This document shows positions 6,854-14,359 of a DNA stretch of 29,161 nucleotides, piece by piece. The position numbers were made by a program, and so were the translations under genes. Source of the stretch: JACCVL01 sp038232655 (GTDB lineage: Bacteria; Actinomycetota; Actinomycetes; Propionibacteriales; Nocardioidaceae). Below the pieces are notes generated by a model, which saw only the letters and a list, made by a program, of their open reading frames with translations, was not told the origin of the DNA and did not search any database. Within the stretch, counting starts at the first letter, position 1. Each line of letters starts with the position of its first letter. The stretch spans positions 1 to 29,161 of the forward strand of contig JBBSNM010000025.1 in NCBI GenBank assembly GCA_038232655.1, written 5' to 3'.

Positions 6854-8230
6854 TCAACCGGCGGCGGTGGTGGTGAGGGCGTCCTCGAGCACGTCCAGCG
6901 CCTCGGCCAGCAGGTCCCCGGGCATCACCAGCGGCGGCAGCAGTCGCAGCACGTTGCCGTACGTGCCGCACGTCAGCGTCAGCACGCCGGCCGCGTGGCA
7001 CGCCGCGCTCACGGCTCCTGCCAGCGCGGCATCGGGCTCGGTGCCACCGGGCCGCACGAGCTCCATCGCCACCATCGCGCCGCGACCGCGCACGTCGCCG
7101 ATCGCCGGCAGCTGCTCGGCGAGGGCGCCGAGCCGGCCGAGCATCAGCTCGCCGAGACGCCGGGCGGTACCAGCCAGGTCGTGCTCGCGCATCGTGTCGA
7201 TGGCGCCCAGCGCGGCGGCGCACGCTACCGGGTTGCCGCCGTACGTGCCGCCGAGACCACCGGGCGGCACGGCGTCCAGCACGTCGGCCCGGCCGGTGAC
7301 AGCGGCCAGCGGCAGCCCGCCGGCGATCCCCTTTGCCGTCGTCACCAGGTCGGGGACGACCCCCTCGTGGTCACAGGCGAACCAGTCGCCCGTGCGGCAG
7401 AAGCCGGACTGGATCTCGTCGGCCACCAACAGCACGTCGTTGTCCCGGCACCATCCGGCCAGTGCGGGCAGGAAACCCGGCGCCGGCACCACGAACCCGC
7501 CCTCGCCCTGGACCGGCTCGACCACCACGCACGCCACCTGGTCGGCGCCGACCGACTTCTCGATCATCAACGTGGCGCGCCGAGCCGCCGCGGCCCCGGT
7601 GATGGGGACCGGCTCGCGGAAGGGGTACGACATCGGTGCCCGGTAGACCTCGCCCGCGAACGGCCCGAAGCCGTGCTTGTAGGGCACCGCCTTGGCCGTC
7701 ATCGCCATCGTCAGGTTGGTGCGGCCGTGGTAGGCGTGGTCGAAGACCACGACCGCGTCCCGGCCGGTGGCGACCCGGGCGACCTTGACCGCGTTCTCGA
7801 CGGCCTCGGCACCGGAGTTGAACAGCGCCGACCTCTTGACGTGGTCGCCCGGTGTCAGCTCTGCCAGGGCCTCGCACACCTGCACGTACCCCTCGTACGG
7901 CGCAACCATGAAGCAGGTGTGGGTGAACGCCGCCGTCTGCGCCTGGACCCGCGCGACGACCCGGGGCGCGGCGTTGCCGACCCCCGTGACGCCGATGCCC
8001 GAGCCGAGGTCGACGAGGCTGTTGCCGTCGACGTCGACGACGACCCCGCCGCCGGCCGCAGCGACGTAGACCGGCAGCACGCTGCCGACACCGGCGGCCA
8101 CCGCCGCACCGCGCCGGGCGTGCAGCTCGCGCGAGCGTGGCCCGGGGATCTCGGTCACGACGCGTCGCTCCTGCGGCAGGTCGGGCCCGCCCGAGGTGGT
8201 GAAGGGGAGGGCTGGGTCGGTAAGAGTCAC
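6854..8230 (-). CDS. gabT: 4-aminobutyrate aminotransferase
   Basis: GabT moves the amino group of 4-aminobutyrate (and often 5-aminovalerate) to 2-oxoglutarate, giving succinic (or glutaric) semialdehyde. The protein begins with the GabT-typical LPQERRVVTEIPGPRSREL and carries LFNSGAEAVENAVKVAR, DHAYHGRTNLTMAMT, VVVEPVQGEGGFVVPAPGF, LLVADEIQSGFCRTG, the PLP lysine in TTAKGIAGGLPLAAV (K300) and GGTYGGNPVACAAAL. GTG 8230 gives 458 residues; GTG 8239, immediately after GGAAG, is an alternative but the spacing is too short. Longer in-frame extension runs antisense into dxr and is rejected. It is divergent from dxr across about 110 bp containing an inverted repeat. It presumably consumes the GABA produced by the upstream enzymes. 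No gabD lies beside it. Confidence 0.93.
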   Translation of the reverse strand: MTLTDPALPFTTSGGPDLPQERRVVTEIPGPRSRELHARRGAAVAAGVGSVLPVYVAAAGGGVVVDVDGNSLVDLGSGIGVTGVGNAAPRVVARVQAQTAAFTHTCFMVAPYEGYVQVCEALAELTPGDHVKRSALFNSGAEAVENAVKVARVATGRDAVVVFDHAYHGRTNLTMAMTAKAVPYKHGFGPFAGEVYRAPMSYPFREPVPITGAAAARRATLMIEKSVGADQVACVVVEPVQGEGGFVVPAPGFLPALAGWCRDNDVLLVADEIQSGFCRTGDWFACDHEGVVPDLVTTAKGIAGGLPLAAVTGRADVLDAVPPGGLGGTYGGNPVACAAALGAIDTMREHDLAGTARRLGELMLGRLGALAEQLPAIGDVRGRGAMVAMELVRPGGTEPDAALAGAVSAACHAAGVLTLTCGTYGNVLRLLPPLVMPGDLLAEALDVLEDALTTTAAG

Positions 8231-8250
8231 GGTGGTCACGCTTCCAGGCC

Positions 8251-8303
8251 AGTGGCGCAACGGGTACGCGGTTGCGACGGTTCGCGAGCATTGTTGCGCC
8301 ACT
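8251..8303. promoter_or_regulatory. Widely spaced perfect inverted repeat in the gabT-dxr divergent region
   Basis: AGTGGCGCAAC (8251-8261) and its exact reverse complement GTTGCGCCACT (8293-8303) flank a 31-nt spacer. Inside, GCAACGG and CGGTTGC (8257-8275) repeat the half-site of the two 17-bp dyads upstream, but 2 nt farther apart. The spacing of about four helical turns between arms suits two dimers or a loop; position suits control of gabT. Confidence 0.4.
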
Positions 8304-8341
8304 CGACGCGAGGCGGCCACCCCCACTGGGACACTGGTCGC

Positions 8342-9589
8342 GTGAGTGCAGCCGGAGCCCGCCGCGACATCGTGATCTTGGGGTCGACCGGCTCGATCGG
8401 CACCCAGGCCCTCGAGGTGGTGGCAGCCAACCGCGACCGGTTCCGCGTCGTCGCCCTCGCGGCCGGTGGCAACCGGCCGGAGCTGCTCGCCGCCCAGGCA
8501 CTCGAGCACGCCGTCGAGGTGCTCGCCGTCGCTCGGGCCAGCGCTGCCCAGGATGTGCAGCTGGCGTTGTACGCGGAGGCAAAGCGACGCGGCTGGTCGG
8601 AGGGCAACGCCCGGTTGCCGCGGCTGCTGGCCGGTCCGGACGCGCCCACCGAGCTCGCACGCCTCGGCTGCGACGTGGTCCTCAACGGGATGGACGGGGC
8701 GGCCGGCCTGCGGCCAACCCTGGCGGCGCTGGCGGCTGGCCGCACCCTGGCGCTGGCCAACAAGGAGTCGCTGATCATCGGCGGCGACCTGGTGACGGCC
8801 GCGGCGGCCAACGGCCAGATCGTGCCGGTCGACTCCGAGCACTCCGCGCTCGCCCAGGCGCTGCGCGGTGAGGACCCGGGTGACGTCGCCCGGCTGCTGG
8901 TCACCGCTAGCGGCGGGCCGTTTCGTGGTCGCACCCGCGCCGAGCTCGCCGAGGTCACCCCGGAGCAGGCGCTGGCGCACCCGACCTGGGCGATGGGGCC
9001 GCTGGTCACGGTCAACTCCGCGACGCTGATGAACAAGGGCCTCGAGGTCATCGAGGCGCACCTGCTGTTCGGCATCGGTTTCGACCGCATCGAGGTTGTC
9101 GTCCACCCGCAATCGGTGGTGCACTCGATGGTGGAGTACGTCGACGGGTCGACGATCGCGCAGGTCTCGCCGCCGGACATGCGGCTGCCGATCGCCCTCG
9201 GCTTGGCCTGGCCGGGCCGCGTCCCGGACGCCGCACCGCCCTGCGACTGGTCCGCAGCGACGGCGTGGGAGTTCGCGCCACTGGACGCCGACGCCTTCCC
9301 CGCCGTAGGCCTGGCCCGCGCGGCCGGCGAGCGGGGCGGCACCGCACCGGCGGTGCTGAACGCCGCCAACGAGGTCTGCGTGGAGGCGTTCCTCGCCGGG
9401 CGCATCGGCTTCCTCACCATCAGCGACACCGTCGGCGCCGTGCTCGCCGAGGCGCGGGCCGCCGACCGCGTAGGCTCGTCGGGGGAGCTGGCCGCATCGC
9501 CGCTCACCGTCGATGCCGTGCTGGCCGCCGACGCATGGGCCCGCCAGCGCGCCGACGACGCGATGGACAGCAGGAGGGAGCGAGCATGA
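8342..9589 (+). CDS. dxr: 1-deoxy-D-xylulose 5-phosphate reductoisomerase
   Basis: DXR (IspC) converts 1-deoxy-D-xylulose 5-phosphate to 2-C-methyl-D-erythritol 4-phosphate using NADPH, the committed step of the MEP isoprenoid pathway in the cytosol. The 415-residue protein shows the NADPH loop VILGSTGSIGTQALEVV, LANKESLIIGG, the metal/substrate motif VPVDSEHSALAQAL, TASGGPFRG, HPTWAMGPLVTVNSATLMNK and HPQSVVHSMVEY. GTG 8342 is chosen because the family starts immediately before the GSTGSIG loop; no good Shine-Dalgarno is visible. The stop overlaps the rseP start as ATGA, so the two are coupled. In M. tuberculosis the same trio is Rv2870c-Rv2868c. Confidence 0.97.
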   Translation: MSAAGARRDIVILGSTGSIGTQALEVVAANRDRFRVVALAAGGNRPELLAAQALEHAVEVLAVARASAAQDVQLALYAEAKRRGWSEGNARLPRLLAGPDAPTELARLGCDVVLNGMDGAAGLRPTLAALAAGRTLALANKESLIIGGDLVTAAAANGQIVPVDSEHSALAQALRGEDPGDVARLLVTASGGPFRGRTRAELAEVTPEQALAHPTWAMGPLVTVNSATLMNKGLEVIEAHLLFGIGFDRIEVVVHPQSVVHSMVEYVDGSTIAQVSPPDMRLPIALGLAWPGRVPDAAPPCDWSAATAWEFAPLDADAFPAVGLARAAGERGGTAPAVLNAANEVCVEAFLAGRIGFLTISDTVGAVLAEARAADRVGSSGELAASPLTVDAVLAADAWARQRADDAMDSRRERA

Positions 9590-10905
9590 CCGCGGTCATC
9601 TACACCCTCGGCGTCGTCTGCTTCTTCCTGGGTCTGATGGCCTCGATCGCGCTGCACGAGGTCGGGCACATGTGGCCGGCCAAGCGGTTCGGCGTCAAGG
9701 TGACCGAGTACTTCGTCGGCTTCGGTCGCCGGCTGTGGTCGGTGCGGCGCGGTGAGACCGAGTACGGCATCAAGGCGATCCCGCTGGGCGGCTACGTCAA
9801 GCTCGTCGGGATGCTGCCGCCCGCAGCACGCGATGCCATGAGCGACCCCGAGCACCCCCGACGGGTGCGGGCCACCAACACCGGCATGTTCACCCAGCTG
9901 GTCGCCGACGCCCGCGCCGCGGAGTACGAGAAGGTCGGGCCCGGCGAGGAGGACCGACTGTTCTACCGCAAGCCGTGGTGGCAGAAGCTGATCGTGATGA
10001 GCGGTGGCCCGCTGGTCAACGTCGCGATCGCCGCCGTGCTGTTCGCGCTGCTCATCATGGTCATCGGCGGCCCCGGGCCGCCGACGACCACGGTCGCCAC
10101 CGTGTCGGACTGCGTGATCGCCGCCGACCGCGCCGAGCAGACCTGCCAGTCGGGCGACCCGCCCTCGCCCGCGGCGGTCGCCGGGCTGCAGCCCGGCGAC
10201 ACCATCACCTCGTTCAACGGCACTGAGGTTACGGGTTGGGAGCAGCTCACCGGTCTGATCCGCGCCAACGACGACGGCAGCGCGCGGATCGGGGTCGAGC
10301 GGGACGGGCAGAACCTCATGCTGCGCACCAACACCACCGTCTCGGCGCGCGAGAGCCTGGACGAGCCGGACAGCTTCACCGAGGTGGGGTTCCTCGGCGT
10401 CGCACCGACCCAGCCGATCGTGCGCGGCGGGCCGGGCGACGTGGCCGCGACGATGGGTCGGCTGGTCAAGCTGACCGGTGCGGCGATGGTCGACCTGCCG
10501 GCCCGAATGGTCGATGTGGCCCGGGCAGCGGCCGGCGCCGAGCGGGAGCAGGACAGCCCGATCAGCGTCGTCGGCGCCAGCCGGGTCGCCGGCGAGCTGG
10601 TCACCGCCGACGAGAACCCATGGCGCACCCGCTTCTCGCAGGTCATCGGGCTGCTGGCCTCGGTCAACCTGTTCATCGCGCTGTTCAACTTCCTGCCGAT
10701 CCTGCCGCTCGACGGCGGCCACATCGCCGGCGCGCTGTACGAGGCGCTGCGCCGCGGCTGGGCTCGCCTGCGGGGCCGGCCCGACCCGGGCTACGTCGAC
10801 ATCGCCAAGCTGTTGCCGCTGGCCTACGGCTTCGCGATGGTGCTGATCGTGATGGGCGTGCTGCTGGTGTGGACCGACATCGTCAACCCGGTACGACTCG
10901 AGTGA
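9586..10905 (+). CDS. rseP: Site-2 intramembrane zinc metalloprotease (RseP/Rip1)
   Basis: This membrane protease cleaves transmembrane segments, in actinomycetes mainly anti-sigma factors already cut by a site-1 protease. The zinc motif HEVGH (H24, E25, H28) lies in the first membrane helix, and the third ligand is in LPLDGGH (D376) in a later helix. Between them are another membrane segment (LVNVAIAAVLFALLIMVIGG) and a PDZ domain around residues 180-250 (VAGLQPGDTITSFNGTEV). 439 residues fits the family. ATG 9586 overlaps the dxr stop and has AGGAGGGA (9572-9579) upstream. Placement between dxr and ispG is conserved in actinomycetes. A sigma/anti-sigma client cannot be named; the only sigma sequence in the window is a broken fragment. 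Confidence 0.95.
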   Translation: MTAVIYTLGVVCFFLGLMASIALHEVGHMWPAKRFGVKVTEYFVGFGRRLWSVRRGETEYGIKAIPLGGYVKLVGMLPPAARDAMSDPEHPRRVRATNTGMFTQLVADARAAEYEKVGPGEEDRLFYRKPWWQKLIVMSGGPLVNVAIAAVLFALLIMVIGGPGPPTTTVATVSDCVIAADRAEQTCQSGDPPSPAAVAGLQPGDTITSFNGTEVTGWEQLTGLIRANDDGSARIGVERDGQNLMLRTNTTVSARESLDEPDSFTEVGFLGVAPTQPIVRGGPGDVAATMGRLVKLTGAAMVDLPARMVDVARAAAGAEREQDSPISVVGASRVAGELVTADENPWRTRFSQVIGLLASVNLFIALFNFLPILPLDGGHIAGALYEALRRGWARLRGRPDPGYVDIAKLLPLAYGFAMVLIVMGVLLVWTDIVNPVRLE

Positions 10906-10915
10906 GGACGAGACC

Positions 10916-12076
10916 ATGACCGCCATCGACCTCGGTATGCCCGCGGCCCCGCCCCCGGTGCTCGCCGAGCGCCGCCGCTCGCGGCAGATCCGCGTCGGCG
11001 ACGTGCTTGTCGGCGGCGACGCGCCGGTCTCGGTGCAGTCGATGACGACCACACCGACCACCGAGATCGACGCGACGTTGCAGCAGATCGCCGAGCTCAC
11101 GGCGTCCGGCTGCGACATCGTCCGGGTCGCCTGCCCGAGCCAGGACGACGCCGAGGCGCTGCCGGCCATCGCCGGAAAGTCGCAGATCCCGGTGATCGCC
11201 GACATCCACTTCCAGCCCAAGTACGTCTTCGCGGCGATCGACGCCGGGTGTGCGGCCGTCCGCGTCAACCCGGGCAACATCCGCAAGTTCGACGACCAGG
11301 TCAAGCAGATCGCGGCCGCGGCCAAGGACGCCGGCGTCTCGATCCGCATCGGCGTCAACGCCGGCTCGCTCGACCCGCGGCTGCTCGCCAAGCACGGCAA
11401 GGCGACACCGGAGGCGCTGGTGGAGTCGGCGGTGTGGGAGGCCGGGCTGTTCGAGGAGCACGACTTCCACGACTTCAAGATCTCGGTCAAGCACAACGAC
11501 CCGGTGGTGATGGTGCGGGCCTACGAGCTGCTCGCCGAGGCAGGCGACTGGCCGCTGCACCTGGGTGTCACCGAGGCCGGCCCGGCCTTCCAGGGCACGA
11601 TCAAGTCGTCGGTCGCGTTCGGCGCGCTGCTCGGCCAGGGCATCGGCGACACCATCCGGGTGTCACTGTCGGCGCCGCCGGTCGAGGAGGTCAAGGTCGG
11701 CAACCAGATCCTGCAGTCGCTCAACCTGCGCCCCCGCAAGCTGGAGATCGTCTCCTGCCCGTCCTGCGGGCGGGCCCAGGTCGACGTCTACACCCTCGCC
11801 GACGAGGTGACCGCCGGCCTCGAGGGCATGGAGGTGCCGCTGCGGGTAGCCGTCATGGGCTGTGTCGTCAACGGCCCCGGGGAGGCCCGGGAGGCCGACC
11901 TCGGGGTGGCCTCCGGCAACGGCAAGGGGCAGATCTTCGTCAAGGGCGAGGTGATCAAGACCGTGCCCGAGGCCAAGATCGTCGAGACGCTGATCGACGA
12001 GGCGATGCGGATCGCCGAGGAGATGGGCGAGCCGGTGGACGGCTCGGGTGGGGCACCGACGGTCAGCGTGACGTGA
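10916..12076 (+). CDS. ispG: 4-hydroxy-3-methylbut-2-en-1-yl diphosphate synthase (IspG/GcpE)
   Basis: IspG is the iron-sulfur enzyme that converts methylerythritol cyclodiphosphate to HMBPP, the penultimate MEP-pathway step. The 386 residues are the short bacterial form: a TIM barrel starting at RQIRVGDVLVGGDAPVSVQS with DIHFQPKYV and RVNPGNIRKFD, then a C-terminal domain with the [4Fe-4S] ligands C281 and C284 (SCPSCGR) and C316 (VMGCVVNGPGEA). ATG 10916 lies 10 nt after the rseP stop, with GAGGACGAG upstream, so the dxr-rseP-ispG run is one operon. Nothing looks damaged. A GC-rich hairpin follows at 12095-12112. Confidence 0.97.
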   Translation: MTAIDLGMPAAPPPVLAERRRSRQIRVGDVLVGGDAPVSVQSMTTTPTTEIDATLQQIAELTASGCDIVRVACPSQDDAEALPAIAGKSQIPVIADIHFQPKYVFAAIDAGCAAVRVNPGNIRKFDDQVKQIAAAAKDAGVSIRIGVNAGSLDPRLLAKHGKATPEALVESAVWEAGLFEEHDFHDFKISVKHNDPVVMVRAYELLAEAGDWPLHLGVTEAGPAFQGTIKSSVAFGALLGQGIGDTIRVSLSAPPVEEVKVGNQILQSLNLRPRKLEIVSCPSCGRAQVDVYTLADEVTAGLEGMEVPLRVAVMGCVVNGPGEAREADLGVASGNGKGQIFVKGEVIKTVPEAKIVETLIDEAMRIAEEMGEPVDGSGGAPTVSVT

Positions 12077-12094
12077 AGACCGGCACCTGGTGCC

Positions 12095-12112
12095 CGGCGG
12101 CCCGAGCCGCCG
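12095..12112 (+). terminator. Small GC-rich hairpin after ispG
   Basis: CGGCGGC and GCCGCCG form a perfect 7-bp stem with loop CCGA, 19 nt after the ispG stop and abutting the next gene's -10 box. There is no U-tract. It may attenuate read-through into the GNAT gene or simply reflect base composition. Confidence 0.35.
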
Positions 12113-12118
12113 TAGGCT
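12113..12118 (+). promoter_or_regulatory. -10 box of a leaderless promoter for the GNAT gene
   Basis: TAGGCT is followed by exactly 7 nt and the GTG start at 12126, with no Shine-Dalgarno. The same hexamer with the same spacing precedes proS. A -35 is not obvious. Confidence 0.5.
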
Positions 12119-12125
12119 GCCATCC

Positions 12126-12980
12126 GTGCTCACGCCACTTCGCGGCAGGCAGGGCGTCCGCCTCCTCGGCCCGCCCGACCTGGCGCGCGTGCGCGCGCTG
12201 CTGGCTCGCGACCCCGCCACGCACGTGTTCATGGCCGATCGGGTCGAGTCGACCAGGCTCGACACCCGGTGGCTGGGCGGGCGGATCTACGGTTACGTCG
12301 ACGACGGCGAGCTGCTGGCGCTGTGCCACCACGCGGCAAACCTCGTGCCCGTCGGTGCGCACCCCGCGGCGGTGGGGGCCTTCGCCGAGCGGGCGCTTGC
12401 AGACGGGCGGGCCTGCAGCTCGATCTTCGGCCCCGAGGACGCGGTCCTCGGCCTATGGCAGCTGGTGCAGCACCAGTGGGGTCCGGCGCGGTCACTGCGC
12501 CCGTCCCAGCCGTTCCTGACCATCGCCCGTCCGAGCGCTGTCCCCCCCGACCGCCGGGTCCGGGTGGTGCGCCTGGACGAGCTGGACGTGCTCTACCCCG
12601 CGTCGGTGGCGATGTTCACCGAGGAGATGGGGATCTCACCGGAGGCCGGCGGTGCGCCGGGTGCCTACCGGGCCCGGGTTGCCCAGCTGATCACCCAGGG
12701 ACGGGTGTTCGCCCGCATCGACGACGGGCGGGTGGTGTTCAAGGCGGAGATCGGCGCGGTGACGCCGGCAGCCTGCCAGATCCAGAGCGTGTACGTCGAC
12801 CACGCCTACCGCGACCACGGGCTGGCGACCCACGGCATGGCGACCGTCGTCGAGACGACGCTGCGGGACTGGGCGCCGGTCGTCACGCTCTACGTCAACG
12901 CCGACAACGCCGCCGCCCGCCGGGTCTACGACAAGGTCGGCTTCGCCCGCACGAACACGTTCGCGACGGTGCTGCTCTGA
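12126..12980 (+). CDS. Two-domain GNAT acetyltransferase (Rv2867c-like)
   Basis: The 284-residue protein has a C-terminal GNAT fold: VYVDHAYRDHGLATHGMATV is the acetyl-CoA pyrophosphate loop and LYVNADNAAARRVYDKVGF is the last conserved block. The N-terminal half (residues 1 to about 130) resembles the small domain found before GNAT in actinomycete proteins (DUF4081, from memory). Position after ispG matches Rv2867c of M. tuberculosis, so this is a conserved actinobacterial linkage. GTG 12126 is preferred over the in-frame start at 12090 because the family begins near LLGPPDLARVRALL and a leaderless -10 fits. Substrate is unknown; acetylation of a protein or small molecule is all that can be inferred. 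Expression may be partly independent of ispG. Confidence 0.87.
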   Translation: MLTPLRGRQGVRLLGPPDLARVRALLARDPATHVFMADRVESTRLDTRWLGGRIYGYVDDGELLALCHHAANLVPVGAHPAAVGAFAERALADGRACSSIFGPEDAVLGLWQLVQHQWGPARSLRPSQPFLTIARPSAVPPDRRVRVVRLDELDVLYPASVAMFTEEMGISPEAGGAPGAYRARVAQLITQGRVFARIDDGRVVFKAEIGAVTPAACQIQSVYVDHAYRDHGLATHGMATVVETTLRDWAPVVTLYVNADNAAARRVYDKVGFARTNTFATVLL

Positions 12981-13017
12981 GCGCCGACCGCGGCCGGCGC
13001 GCGGCGATCCGGGTCTG

Positions 13018-14328
13018 ATGCGGCCCGCCCGGTTGCGGGCCGCGGTGGGCGCGCTGGCGCTGCTCGCCGTGAGCCTGGCGGCGGCGTGTACGGACCAGGC
13101 TGCCCGCAATGTGGGCCCCGCCGACCCGACCGGTTCGAACCCGGCCGCGTCTCCGGCCTACCCGACGGCCGACTCAGACCCGACGGCCGAGCCCGACCCG
13201 ACGGCCGAGCCCGACCCGACGGCCGAGCCCGACCCGAAGCCGGAGCCCGAGCGGCGGACCGTGTCCCTGCTGGTGGCAGGCGACGTGTTGCTGCACGCCA
13301 AGACCTGGCAGACGGCCCGGGCCGACGCCCGTCGGCGGGGCGCGAGCGGGCTGGACTTCGAGCCGATGCTGGCCGGTGTCGCCCCGGCCGTACGCGGGGC
13401 CGACCTGGCCGTCTGCCACCTCGAGACGCCGCTCGCGCCCCCGCAGGGCCCCTTCGCCGACTACCCGGCGTTCTCGGTGCCCCCGCAGGTGGTGCCGGCG
13501 CTGCGCCGCGCCGGCTTCGACGCCTGCACGACCGCGTCGAACCACAGCCTCGACCGCGGCGCCGACGGGCTCGCCCGCACGCTGGACACCCTCGACGCGC
13601 GGGGCATCGACCACGACGGCACCGCGCGAACCGCGCAGGAGCAGCGCCGGACGATGGTGCTCGACGCCGACGGCGTCCGGGTCGCCGTGCTGTCGTACAC
13701 CTTCGGCACCAACGGCATCGCGCTGCCCGCCGGCCAACCGTGGGCGGTCAGCCTGATCGACCCCGCACGCATCGCGCGCGAGGCCGCGGCGGCCCGCCGC
13801 GGCGGTGCGGACGTGGTCGCCGTCGGGCTGCACGCCGGCACCGAGTACGTCACCGCGCCCGACGACTACCAGACCGCCCTCGTGGACGAGATCACCCGCT
13901 CGCCGGACATCGACGTCGTCTACGGCCACCATGCGCACGTGCCGCAGCCGATCGACCGGGTGCACGGCACCTGGGTCGCCTACGGCCTCGGCAACTTCGT
14001 CGCGGGTCAGCAGACGGCGGTGCGGCTCACCTACCGCGGCGTCAGCGTGCGCTTCGAGCTCACCGAGCGGCCGGGGCGCTCGCGCGGCGCAGGTGGTCGC
14101 TTCGCCGTCACCGACATCGGCTACCTGCCGACCGCGATCACCGGCGCCGACCCGGCCCGGCCCACGACCCGCGTGCTCGACATCCGGGCCGCCCTCGACG
14201 ACCCGGACACACCGCGCCGGTTGCTGCCCCGGCTGCGAGCCGACCTGGCGGCCGTCCGCGCCGATGTGCTGTCTCGCGGAGCCGACACGCTGGACCCCGA
14301 CGTGGACGTGCACCTGCTGCGTCGCTGA
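13018..14328 (+). CDS. CapA-family metallophosphatase-like lipoprotein
   Basis: A 436-residue exported protein with the CapA/PgsA fold (calcineurin-like metallophosphatase relative linked to poly-gamma-glutamate synthesis or capsule anchoring in other bacteria). The first 24 residues are a lipoprotein signal: basic start, hydrophobic stretch and lipobox LAAAC with C24 as the lipid site. A proline/acidic linker with three DPTAEP repeats (about residues 54-71) follows. The enzyme domain shows LLVAGDVLLHAKTW, CHLETPLAPP, TASNHSLDRGADGL, GLHAGTEYV and YGHHAHVPQPID, so metal-site residues are present. Start ATG 13018 is set by the signal peptide; no good Shine-Dalgarno is visible. No pgsB/pgsC partners are nearby, so a cell-wall role is only an inference. 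Confidence 0.88.
   Translation: MRPARLRAAVGALALLAVSLAAACTDQAARNVGPADPTGSNPAASPAYPTADSDPTAEPDPTAEPDPTAEPDPKPEPERRTVSLLVAGDVLLHAKTWQTARADARRRGASGLDFEPMLAGVAPAVRGADLAVCHLETPLAPPQGPFADYPAFSVPPQVVPALRRAGFDACTTASNHSLDRGADGLARTLDTLDARGIDHDGTARTAQEQRRTMVLDADGVRVAVLSYTFGTNGIALPAGQPWAVSLIDPARIAREAAAARRGGADVVAVGLHAGTEYVTAPDDYQTALVDEITRSPDIDVVYGHHAHVPQPIDRVHGTWVAYGLGNFVAGQQTAVRLTYRGVSVRFELTERPGRSRGAGGRFAVTDIGYLPTAITGADPARPTTRVLDIRAALDDPDTPRRLLPRLRADLAAVRADVLSRGADTLDPDVDVHLLRR
13159..13248 (+). repeat. 18-bp tandem repeat in the lipoprotein linker
   Basis: GACCCGACGGCCGAGCCC is repeated three times without change (13177-13194, 13195-13212, 13213-13230), with one degraded copy on each side. It encodes DPTAEP units between the lipid anchor and the enzyme domain. 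The 18-bp period keeps frame, so copy number can vary between strains and alter linker length. Confidence 0.85.
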
Positions 14329-14346
14329 GCGCGCCACCGGCTGGCA

Positions 14347-14352
14347 TAGGCT
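14347..14352 (+). promoter_or_regulatory. -10 box of a leaderless promoter for proS
   Basis: TAGGCT lies 7 nt before GTG 14360, with no Shine-Dalgarno between. It sits 19 nt after the preceding stop, so proS is probably transcribed on its own. Confidence 0.5.
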
Positions 14353-14359
14353 CGCCCGC

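Noticed and set aside
8330..8335. GACACT as a -10 box for dxr
   Set aside because: It lacks the TA start of the TANNNT pattern and no -35 fits, so I do not claim it.
8236..11496. 1086-residue minus-strand open frame opposite dxr, rseP and ispG
   Set aside because: It shadows three clear genes and shows no family motif.
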